A DNA stretch of 64,000 bases, taken from Allodiplogaster sudhausi (taxonomy: Eukaryota > Nematoda > Chromadorea > Rhabditida > Diplogasteridae). The stretch lies in contig CALZFC010000067.1 in NCBI GenBank assembly GCA_945643635.1, positions 1,412,501 to 1,476,500 of the forward strand, given 5' to 3'. Of this stretch, positions 49,980 through 60,000 are shown one piece after another. Position 1 is the stretch's first letter, and the number at the start of each line of letters is the position of its first letter. The notes under the pieces were generated by a model. The model saw only the letters and a list, made by a program, of their open reading frames with translations, ran no database searches and had not been told where the DNA came from. A program made the translations under genes and the position numbers.

Positions 49980-52246
49980 ACGGGGCCGCGTTAAATTGTG
50001 TCACCAGTTTTTGTTCTTGTTTTTCTTGAATTCAGCCCTACTTTTGGCTGTTTTTATTCCATAAGCAGCAAAAAAAGCAGATTGATCTTGGAGATAAAGT
50101 CCGTTGAAACAATGCGTGCATCAAGCATGACTATGATCGACAATGATTATAAGAATGAAATTGCGATCAATTAAAACTACAAAAAAAGAGCTAGAAAGAA
50201 ACATTGAAATAATGCGAGCTCATGTACGAACATGATAGGCAATACATGCGGAATTTCAAATGAAGTTGAATACACGAATGCAAACAATTTGTTACTTTTT
50301 CTCTCTAATTTTAGCACCAAGAAAAATTAAGGGAACAAAAGGAAAATTAGGGAGAAATTATATGGAAATAAATTAGGCTCAAGAATTTTAATTATGCGAG
50401 TGGAGAATTCTTCTTCTAAGATTTAGGACGACGGAGAAGGCGAGAGAGAGAGGGAACGGATAGAGATGAGGAAGAATGAAAGTGAGAGCGGACCGAAGGA
50501 ACCCATCCTTGAGAGGCGATGAAGAGAAGAATGCGCCTTTCCTTCGCCCTTTTATAGGGATTTCGCAACGTGTACTTAGGTGCAATCATAATGTTAAATG
50601 TGTACTAAATATACACTTTTAAGCCAAAACACACGAAACATCTCTAAATCTGAAATTCAAGTTCAAGTTATCCTGTTAAAAAAGAAGTTTTTACATATTA
50701 GATATGAAAAAGAAATTATGTAAGGCAGGAACATTTGTATTACACTTTATTTCTTAATCGCACTTTAAGAGTATGAACAATCCCCAAGAAAATATAGCGA
50801 AATCCCAAATACAGGCCGACGGAAAGCACTTCAGCATCATTCTTCTCTTCATCGCCTCTCGAAGACGGTTGTCCTCGCTCCGCAGTCTCGCTTTCATCGC
50901 TCTTCGTCTCTCTCCTTACATTATTGTCAATCTCATTATAATCCTGCACTCGTATCGCTGTTACTTAAAATATCGTCTGCCTTATTTGTAAAAAAAAAAA
51001 TCCTTCCAACCTTTCATTAAAAATGTTATGGAAAGTTTTCTAGATACGGGATAAAAAATCGCGAATTGTTCCACAGTATTTTTCTTCATCATCTTCGTTG
51101 TAGTGCGTGTGTTTGGCGGTATTGAGTTCCCTGTAATTATAATTATTATTGGCTGATCACATCCATCTGATTCCGAAATTAATTGAAGACTAAAGAAATG
51201 AATACGACCATTTAAAGAAGCACCTTTGCTTGACCGGCTGGCAAACTGCCAAACAGATGAGACTTTCTGCCATTCGGAAAGCATATAAAAACGAATATTC
51301 GATTGAATGCATGACGATTTTAAAATAATTTAAAAAAAAAGAAAGCTTCTGCAAAATACTTGCTTACAATTTCATCCATATTACATGTAGTAATACTCTT
51401 TGGGAAAAGAAACAAGGGAGAATGATCATGATATCGTTTTTTTTTTGCTTATAAATGTGAAGAATAATGGGAAAGTAACAATAGGCATTCAGCAAAACCG
51501 CGAACTGAGGTAAGAAACTAGAAAATATGCAATTAAGAGAATGGAAAAAGACACGAATAAAAAGATGGTGAGCTGAAGTCCTTTGCCAAAAAGCTAACAA
51601 TAAGAGTACATTTTTTTTTGAATAAATGAGTAATATGAATTTAATGATTACGAACCCCAAAATGTTCGGCAAGAATATTTATATACTACACATACATATG
51701 AATGTTTACCCGTGCCGAGGACAAAATAATTCGTCAATAGAATCCGTTCTTTCTTGTATGACAGTGTATCGTCATGGTGGCAATGAGAAGAAGAAGATAT
51801 CATATATTTCAAGGCGTAAACATTAAAATTCAAACGCCATCCGCTTCCGGCATACTTGTTCATGTGTAATTGACGGGTAGCACGAATGCTGTGCAGCCTC
51901 CTCTTGGGGCCGACAATGTGAGTTGAGTTGAGACGTCGCCAAGAATACCAACTATACCAAGGAACAGCAGATCATCCCGCCAACATTATTTCGAATGCCA
52001 CTGATGGAGAAGAAGTACATATTTGCTCAAAAAAATGAGTAAATATGTACTTCATCTCCAGCGTTCCGTTGCACGTTGCATCTGATCACTTTGTGGAATG
52101 TGAAGTATTCAGCATAAATTCTACATTACAACATGTATGTATGAGCTTCATTCGATTGGTTATTATGGCAAGGGTACAAATGAAGATGACTGATTCTAAT
52201 CCAATCAACTATTTTTTGCAATGTTCTCTTCTGAACGGCAGTCCAA
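49980..52246. other. Single-copy spacer between the inverted arms, no firm gene
   Basis: 3' flank of elongin C followed by AT-rich DNA. About 100 bp containing GAGAGGCGATGAAGAGAAGAATG at 50511 recurs inverted near 50840-50865, forming a diverged inverted repeat (50460-50560 against 50830-50930). A hairpin lies at about 52001-52062. Short open frames here show no homology that I recognise. Confidence 0.5.
52001..52062. repeat. Hairpin, arms about 26 bp
   Basis: GATGGAGAAGAAGTACATAT (52001) pairs with ATATGTACTTCATCTCC (ending 52062) around a short A-rich loop. Possible small inverted-repeat element. Confidence 0.8.
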
Positions 52247-54315
52247 CTAGGCGCAAATGAACTGTTTGCTCGTATGGTCTATAGTGTAGACGTACGTCTG
52301 ACAGCAGATCGGCTGGGGTGTCGGGCAGAGAAGGTTCGAGCCGCACGGCCTACTCTCATCGTCTGTACCATGTCCGCTAAAGTACAGAATGTGTCAGAAT
52401 CTCCGCTACAATATATGCATGTACATATATGGATGAGTCAGGAGCTCCGCTAAATTGTACGGAGGTGTCAGGATCTTTTCTAAAGTAACTACATTGACAC
52501 GTCAGGTTCTGCGGTAAAAGCCCATGAATGAGTCAGGATCTCCGGTGATAAGTCTTGATCAAACACTGTTCTTCTCGTTCACTTCCACCTTTCTCTCATC
52601 AACCTGCACGCGCCGCACAGGCGCATTCGCGTGCGCGTCTGCCTCCCGCACCATCCACAGGGCCAGTCCACTCTGACCACGACGACCACGTCGGCGCACA
52701 CTGCAAGAAGAATGGCGCCTGCTTATAAACAATCCGTAACCATGTTGGGCGGAGCTTATGGGGGCTCTCTCTCAAGTGTGCTCAATGGATAATCCGCACT
52801 TTATATCCGTTACCAGCATCGGATATACATACTTTTCTTGATGTATAATGGCTGTTAACAAAAGTGACTGCATAAACATGTGACGTATACGTGTGTGTGT
52901 TCACATGTTTATTCAGTCACTTTTGTTGATGCCTGATTGTGAGAATGTATGATGTAATCTCGCTAACAACAGTCGTCGTAGCTGTCGTTGTCGTAGTGGT
53001 CGTAGTCGAAGTGGTCGTTGTCGCCAAAGCACATGACTTGTATTCGATTTTGGCACCACTAAAAGGAGAACTTAACTCAACTGTAATCTTTTTTTCTTTT
53101 CTCCGGTCACGTTTTACAACTGCGACTATCAAAATCACTCGCGCCCTTGTGTCGGTCAAAAAGCGGGAATTTAAGTGTTTATAAAAGAAAAGATAGCAGA
53201 AATATTGACCTATTTTATAAATGAATACGAAAAAGAATTATGGCTTACTCGCAATGGCAGCCATTTCCCTCGCCCTGGCAGGTTCGCGTACGGTTCTTCA
53301 CACCGTTTTCGCATGGCTTCCAAACACTCCACTCGTTCAGAAGGAAGGGCTGCCTGTAATATGCATATGTCATAGGATGACAATCACTGTAATGTAATTA
53401 ATGCAGTTTCGAATTGCCGCTGGTTCACCCTAAGACTAGGCACAATTATTCGTTAGGGCTATTTCGTAGGTAGTAGCATGAGAGTATGAAGAGTACAATC
53501 TCACATAAATTGTTCTTTGATCGGCCACCTTTAAGACTTCCTTTTGTTGTACTGAACTTATGGGCATTCTAACCAGGACTCTTTCCAAAGAAAACATTGA
53601 TGCCAATGTGATAAATCCACAAATGTGGCTCTCTATTCGACTTGGTCTTCCGAGGGGGGTGTCATGTGTCTACAGGAATGTAATGGCAATTCGCGCAGCA
53701 CTTCTGCGAAGGAAAGATCACTTCTGATCCTGCCATAAAGCGGGTTCACATGTCTCTTATTGTCACTTTCCTTCAAAAGAGCAACTTCCTACTTGGCAGA
53801 CAGCAAGTCATCGTCGCTAGAATGGTTCCTTGGCCGCAGAAGGAGGTCATGGTCTGGAAGTTGAATGACATCTTTCCAACGCAGCAGGTTGGACGTGGAG
53901 TCAGGCAGAGTTCCAGCTCGCATGGCCCGTAAGTCGTGGACATGCCTCTGAATGACGTAAGCTAAGTTGGCGTTGAAGGAGCGCGAAAATCAACCGAACT
54001 TATTTGAATTTTCGAAATCATACACGATATTTCGCCCTTGTCTCCGGCAATAAGAGAGACTCCTTTAATTGATGATATCATCATTTTGTAAATCGACTAA
54101 GTCGTTTTACAAAGTGACAATATCAGTGAACAGTTTCGATCCACCAACATGCATGGACAGCCATCGTCCTCGGAGAGACACTTCCTCGTTAACCACGGCC
54201 GCCGCAGTCGTCTCTAGCACAGCCGCCGCAGTCGTCGCCGCACGCGCCGAACGACGTCCACTCTGACCAGATGCCACCGGACGGGCAGCAAGGGCACGTT
54301 CCACTCGCGCCACTT
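52247..54315 (-). CDS. Thrombospondin type-1 repeat protein, probably secreted; partly broken
   Basis: TSP1 repeats are small disulphide-bonded extracellular adhesion modules. Minus-strand pieces in order: about 54315-54190 (IWSEWTSFGACGDDCGGCAR); about 53931-53766, Cys-rich (GPCELELCLTPRPTCC); exon 53353-53249 (NEWSVWKPC, then NRTRTCQGEGNGCHC); exon 53058-52968 (a Thr-rich linker of about 20 residues, in phase); exon 52700-52604 (TWSSWSEWTG, then CGWCGRQTRTRMRLCGAC); exon 52376-52247 (RPCGSNLLCPTPQPICC, ending FICA-stop). The W-x-x-W, R-T-R and Cys patterns are diagnostic. The last four exons agree in phase except for a one-base frame change inside 52700-52604 between the WSEW and CGWC segments. 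Either the gene is inactivated or that exon has been misread. How the two upper pieces join is uncertain. A start codon and signal peptide were not identified. Confidence 0.6.
52856..52930. repeat. 75-bp near-perfect hairpin in the TSP1 gene
   Basis: AACAAAAGTGACTGCATAAA at 52858 pairs with TTTATTCAGTCACTTTTGTT ending 52928, via a short GT-rich loop. The size and symmetry fit a minimal inverted-repeat element in the intron before exon 52700. Confidence 0.85.
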
Positions 54316-54795
54316 ACAATGAGAACTTACAACAATCGTTGCTGTTTTGACACTGTCCCACTTTTATATATGGGTTCTAGCCGCTACGAGCTCTCCTCTG
54401 ATTGCTTTATTTCGACGTCAATAGTGGACACGATTAATACTTTGAATTTCGAGTGGTCTGAATCTTGGTCCTTATGGCTTGTAATGGTCAAATCGTTCCC
54501 TGTGAACATTGAGCAATAGAAAGCAACTTATGTATGGTCCACGGATCAAAATGTTGGAGCACCCTGGGGGAACACTGTAAAGAAAAGCACGGAAACTCAC
54601 ACAACAAAAGGTGCCCAGGCCGAAACCCAAATGCTGCGCTCGCGATGACGTCAACCGCAGCTACAACTTCCTTCATCAAAACACTGGCCTCAGCTTGATG
54701 CAAACAATTTATTTGCTGATTTTTCCTTCGCCAGAAAATTGCTTTTAGAAAACCATAATTTTCGTCGATATAACTAACTTTGGCTTCTGCTTTAC

Positions 54796-55124
54796 GTTGA
54801 TGCACGGCGTTGTTGGTTCAGTCGTCACAGGTTCAGGCGTCCCTGGAGCATTCGTGGAAGAAAGCTCGCCTGTTTCTGAGGCTTCTGGCCCTTTGCTTGT
54901 TGTGCTGTCGTGAAATTTCGTTCTTTCTGCATGAGTCATTTCCAGCGTTGCAAACTTTGGTCCTCTTGAGGAATCATCTGGTTCCAGTGTTGCCATGACA
55001 GTTCGGCTCGAGTCTGTGACAATTGCGGTTGCAGCGCTTGACGGATCAAGGTCTTGACTGGTTGTTTGCATGGTTGATGTTATCTGCCTCGCCGCAGCAA
55101 TTGTTTTGGAGCTGAGTGAAGCCC
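54796..55124 (-). CDS. Ser/Thr-rich mucin-like exon, possibly the 5' part of the TSP1 gene
   Basis: An open exon of about 329 bp between a GTTCAG acceptor and a GTAAAG donor on the minus strand. It encodes a stretch rich in Ser, Thr, Pro and Ala (for example GTPEPVTTEPTTPCIN at its end), such as would be O-glycosylated outside the cell. It precedes the TSP1 exons on the same strand, so it may be their N-terminal linker. No family is recognised. It could also be chance. Confidence 0.35.
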
Positions 55125-56966
55125 CTGAACTTTGGAGCGGGTGAACCAGGAAACGATATGCAACAAACATTTAAAATAAAACTAACGACCCGCGTCAAAT
55201 CATCCATGCATACCAGATGTGTGAATGGGCCCAAAAGTTTTGGGCCTTCCGACAGGAATTTTCCGATCGAACATGTTTTAGGCTCTCAGATTAAAAAAAA
55301 ATATAACAAAATATCCACTTAAATTGAGTGATTTGATGTACACTTTGCCATACTTATTATATATAAACAATTCTCTCGAAAATTTAAAGTTTGTTTTTTG
55401 TCATTAATTTGCCCAGAATTTTTCTCACTTGAGGGGTCCACAGAGTCTACGGGCCTTTTCTTGGATCCGGCCAGGGGCCTTGGGAAAAATCATTGTTATA
55501 CTAGTGTTTAACAACCTGATTTTCAGAAAACAAGTTGCCATCACTTGCCTTTGCCAAGTCTTGACGATTTCTCGGTGGCACGGCATTCTTGTTCCGTTCT
55601 GTTAAAGCGTCAGACTTGATGAGTCACATTCTGCTTTTCACCGTAGTGCAGACATGAAGAACTTGTCGGGTCAAGAGAAAATGCAGAGCATGATTCGTTC
55701 TGAGAATAAGCATTGTAACTTATTAGACAAGTTTACATTCATAGTAGTGCCATTTTTTTTTGCTATAACAAAATTTAACACTTTGTTCTGAAAAGAAGTA
55801 GAAACCAATGAAATCTACAGCTGACCCGGATGCAAGCGCAGGCGCATTTCCGAATCAGAATCACTATCATTGCTTGGTGGGTCACGAAAGAAATTCACTT
55901 CGCCAACCTCCAAGGAACTGCTGATTACGTTGGTAAAAAATTTTCAGAACGGTTTTAAGCTTGCACAAGTCTCTATTGGAAATGCATTTCAACATCTTTG
56001 GTTTACAGGGCTAATGTTGTATTCCTTTTTTCTGAACTGTTTTTTTGGAAGGCAGTGGAAACACATTTCCTAGAACGTAATCAATTTTAGCGCAAACATT
56101 TTATACTTTATAATTCAAGTTTGTCAGTATCGGCCATGATCAGCCCCCCCCCCCCCCCGCAATAAAATTTAAGGTGTATTACCTCTGCAATGATCGGATG
56201 CAGAACAGGAAGGAGGCAACTGATTTGAAAGAGCATCTTCATAGCTTATCAAGTAGATCAGTGGCGCCTGTCGCCCATCAAGAAGACAGAGTTCAAGCTT
56301 TGAGCAGTGGGCTTTTTTTTGTCTGGGAACTCGTACGTATGTATATATGTACAGATGTATGTATGTATGTACAAATGTAGTAAGTAATTAGACGCGGAAT
56401 TCATCGCCCCTGCGAAAATTATCGTGCACCTCTGAACGCACGGCTTTGGATGAGCAAACATCTAAACACTGAACCTCAGAAAACTATTTCCACGAAGAAC
56501 TTTTTTTTGAGGGGGGAGGGGAGAGGAGAAGAGGGTATGGCGAAAGTCGTGACCCACGCTGCTGCTGTTGACTGTTGACCACCAATCATTCACGTATTTC
56601 ACGGATAACTTAAATTGTTAATGATATTAAAAGCAAATACAATACCCAGATGCAGACACAAGTCATGCTCAACTATGAATTATGTTTTTTCACGAATCAA
56701 TCCGAAAAACATCAATCCAACACTCTATATCAACTAAGAAGAAAATTTTCCTAATTTTCAAAAGTTATTGCCTTTCTCTCGTGTCAGCTCTTTCTGAACT
56801 TTTGTATTGTATTTTATTTAATAACAATAAAATGATGTGATTTTCCCGACAATTTCTCAATTGTCTAATTGTACCACGCAACTCGCTCACCCACTCAGTG
56901 GTCTTTATTCGACTTGGAGTATAAAGTGGGCATTTTCCTTTCACGACAGCTGTCGCTCTCTTCTCT
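55125..56966. other. Spacer with a hAT relic, no gene
   Basis: Apart from the transposon relic at 55214-55486, this holds AT-rich sequence, a poly-C run (about 56145-56158) and a GTAT tetranucleotide tract (about 56335-56375). I see no convincing exon. Confidence 0.55.
55214..55486. mobile_element. Degenerate short relic of the 41449-44274 hAT family
   Basis: CAGATGTGTGAATGGGCCCA...TTTTGGGCC at 55214 matches the left end of the full element (CAGAGGTGTAAACGGGCCCA...TTTTGGGCC). About 200 bp later CTACGGGCC...TTTTCTTGG...CCTTGGGAAA (55449-55486) matches its right subterminal region. The interior is deleted and the extreme right end is lost, so it is an old internally deleted copy. Confidence 0.65.
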
Positions 56967-58948
56967 CTACACGTTCTTGACGTCATTCTGCGAAGCTGCT
57001 CCTTTTCCTTCCTTCTCGGGAGTCTTCTTCTCGGGGGTCTCCTTCACGGGGGCCTTTTTCTCGGGGGTCTCCTTCACGATGGAGTTCTTCTCGGGGGTCT
57101 CCTTCACGGAGGCCTTCTTCTCTGGGGTCTCCTTCACGGGGGCCTTCTTCTCGGGGGTCTCCTTCTCGGAGGCCTTCTTCTCGGGGGTCTCCTTCACGGA
57201 GGCCTTCTTCTCGGGGGTCTCCTTCACGGGGGCCTTCTTCTCGGGGGTCTCCTTCACGGAGGCCTTCTTCTCGGGGGTCTCCTTCACGGGGGCCTTCTTC
57301 TCTCTGGTCTCCTTCACGAAGGCCTTCTTCTCGGGGGTCTCCTTCACGGGGGCCTTCTTCTCGGGGGTCTCCTTCACGGGGGACTTCTTCTCGGGTGTCT
57401 CCTTCACGGGGGCCTTCTTCTCTGGGGTCTCCTTCACGGGGGCCTTCTTCTCGGGGGTTTCCTTCACGGAGGCCTTCTTCTCGGGGGTCTCCTTCACGGG
57501 GGCCTTCTTCTCGGGGGTCTCCTTCACGGGGGCCTTCTTCTCTGGGGTCTCCTTCACGGGGGCCTTCTTCTCGGGGGTCTCCTTCACGGAGGCCTTCTTC
57601 TCGGGGGTCTCCTTCACGGGGGCCTTCTTCTCTGGGGTCTCCTTCACGGAGGCCTTCTTCTCGGGGGTCTCCTTCACGGAGGCCCTCTTTTCGGGGGTCT
57701 CCTTCTCGGGGGCCTCCTTCTCGGGGGCCTTCTTCTCGGGGGTCACCTTCACGGGAGCTTTCCCCTCCTTCGTGTCGCTCTTCGTCGCATTCACCGACTC
57801 CTTCTTCCTCGCCGGTTCTTAATTGACGACAGTTTTTTTAAAGAATATTTTTTCGTTCTTTTAAATAGGTATTCCTTTTTAAACGATTTATTAATTTTTT
57901 TCCCAAGAAATTTTTTTTGATACCTTTATAGGATCGACGAAGCCTCGCCATCTGCTGCTCGTAGAGCTAAAGGAGAAAAAAATTGTCTCAACCATATAAA
58001 ATGATTCTATTTTTGTTTCGAAATATAATCTTCTTTTTTCTTCAAAAATGATAAGAGAACGAACCTCGTCCTCACGCTGCACTCGAATTCGCTCCTCGTG
58101 CTCCTTCCACTTTCGACGAACAACAATGACTATGATGAATACGACGATTACGCCTGAAAAAAAATTAAAAAAACATTTCATTTCCATTTTCTGTATTTCA
58201 CAATACATTTTTCAAAATTCAACCATGCTTTTTTGCGTTATTATTGATAAGCAAGAGGCGCGATTTTACAATTAACTCAGTCGAACCGAATGTGATCCAT
58301 GGGCATTTTATATATGGTTATCTTCCTATTTTTTTTTAAAATATAACAACGACAAGAATATTTGCATTATGCATTTCTTGCCTTCGACCAAATTTCCAAT
58401 TGACTGTTACCATTTTGAATTTTTTACAGAAGTTCCTCTGATAACTCCAATGAAGAATATTATTGAAATTTGAATTGAGAAGCAAAGATGATCCGAACCG
58501 CACAAGAAAAGCACAATATATCCAAAGACGCCGAGGCGATCTTCCTTGGATGGCGATGTCTGCTAGAAATAATCATTAATAAATTTAAGAAATTGCCATA
58601 ATTTCCCTCCAAATGCGTGCAGTCTTACCACCGTAGTAGCAGTTGCAGTCGTTGTGGTCGGGGTGGAAGTGGAAGGAGTTGAAGTGGTCTCTTCAGTCGT
58701 AGTCGTGGTCCCGGCAGTTGTCGTGAACTCTCTCTCTCGTACATGAGTTCGACTGTACTCGTTAGATCCTCCGCGAATTCCATCGTGTTGCATATCTCGC
58801 CCGAACAAAAGCAGTAGAATATAGCCAGTGCTGAAGTATAATTTTGCCTCTTCAGTTTAAAACGAAGAAAAGCTAAAGATACCTTTTTTGTAGGAGCGGA
58901 AGGCAACGCGGAAGACGAGGCAGAAGGCGAGCCTTCGGAGTCAGACAT
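56967..58948 (-). CDS. Chimeric transmembrane protein: elongin C-like start, Thr-rich stalk, KETPEKKA repeat tail
   Basis: Minus-strand exons: 58948-58883 (MSDSEGSPSASSSALPSA, the elongin C leader), about 58848-58629 (FCSGEICN, then a Thr-rich stalk nearly identical to the one at 40445), 58562-58499 and 58153-58065 (transmembrane helix GYIVLFLCGVIVVFIIVIVV, then RRKWKEHEERIRVQRE), 57966-57924 and 57817-56967 (Lys/Glu/Pro/Thr repeats). From the stalk to the stop all phases agree; the tail is 283 residues of about 25 KETPEKKAPV-like units. The predicted product is a single-pass protein with a long, highly charged cytoplasmic tail. A GA-repeat length change near 58735 puts the elongin-like start out of frame with the stalk, so the chimera may need another start or may be non-functional. 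Function unknown. Confidence 0.6.
57010..57760. repeat. 30-bp coding minisatellite, about 25 units
   Basis: On the plus strand the unit is close to TTCTCGGGGGTCTCCTTCAC plus GGGGGCCTTC. The period of 30 keeps all frames open: minus strand KETPEKKA(P/S)V, plus strand FFSGVSFTGA. The minus frame is the coding one because it joins in phase to the transmembrane exons. Units differ mainly at the P/S position. Confidence 0.95.
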
Positions 58949-59954
58949 CTTGAGTAGCTGAAGGTAGATTACAATCGACTGCAACCGGAGATTCATGAGA
59001 AATGTCGATGAAGGAAAAGAAGTATAATATGATTAGCATTACACACGAGAAAGCAAAGAACATATTGAGTCCCAGTGGCCAGGCGGAATTAAAGTCTGGG
59101 TCAATCTGACAATGAGATGGCTCAAAAAGTGGTTCGGCCACGCTTACAACGAAAACCAAGCACTATACCTATCATTATAACTAAAGCATTCAAAATGGAA
59201 ACCAACATTACTAAAAAAAAGTCTCATGTTTTCTGCCTAATTTTTTTCCTCAAGTAAAACTGATTTTGAGGAGGAAGAAAAAAGATAATGTGAGGAAACC
59301 TGTCAAAAAGATGTGAGCTAGAGATTTGAATTTTCGAAGGACATTTCAAAGTGAAGAAAATAAGACGAATCCTATGTACATACATACATATGTACATGCA
59401 TACATACATATTTAAGCAGAAATGGGCCGAAAATTTGCGACAAGAGTAGCTTGTTCGAACATCTTCAGATCGAAATATAGCTTTCTTGACTACTTAACTA
59501 ATCGCTGCAAAAACCCAAACCACCGGTTAAATTCATAACGAAGCATTGCACTGATATTGAAAATGTGGACAATTTAAAGCAAGATAAATGTGTAATTAAA
59601 TATATATAATCTTAAAAAATATATAATTAAAAAGTAGTGGTTGAGAGGGATGAAGGAGCTCGGCCGGATGCGATAGTTCACGGAGCTGCTTCTTCGGCTT
59701 ATAAAGCGACTCGAATGAGGAGGGGCAAAATTGAACACTTAATTAACCAGCGATAAGTAGGTGACACAACGAATTCTTGGCAACTATAGTAATTATCGAA
59801 ACTATTATCCACTTTAGGCATTACTATTGCCGGTGTGAAGCGAACAAAATTAACTGGCAAAGATGTCAAGGGCCGCTTTGGAGGCTTAGTTGATTCTAAC
59901 ATCTTGAATCTTGTGCATATTTGACTACAGGATACAGAAATGGAGAGTGAGAGA

Positions 59955-60000
<46 letters not shown>

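Noticed and set aside
51230..51260. TGGCAAACTGCCAA and TGGCAAAGTGCCA palindromes seen at several places (5631, 8828, 47334, 51239, 62233) as a possible operator
   Set aside because: They are scattered without a consistent position relative to genes, and several lie inside duplicated segments. Counting across the genome would be needed before calling a site.
56869..57822. 317-codon plus-strand frame with FFSGVSFTGA repeats
   Set aside because: It is the antisense of the KETPEKKA repeat exon. The 30-bp period keeps all frames open, and only the minus frame joins in phase to the transmembrane exons.
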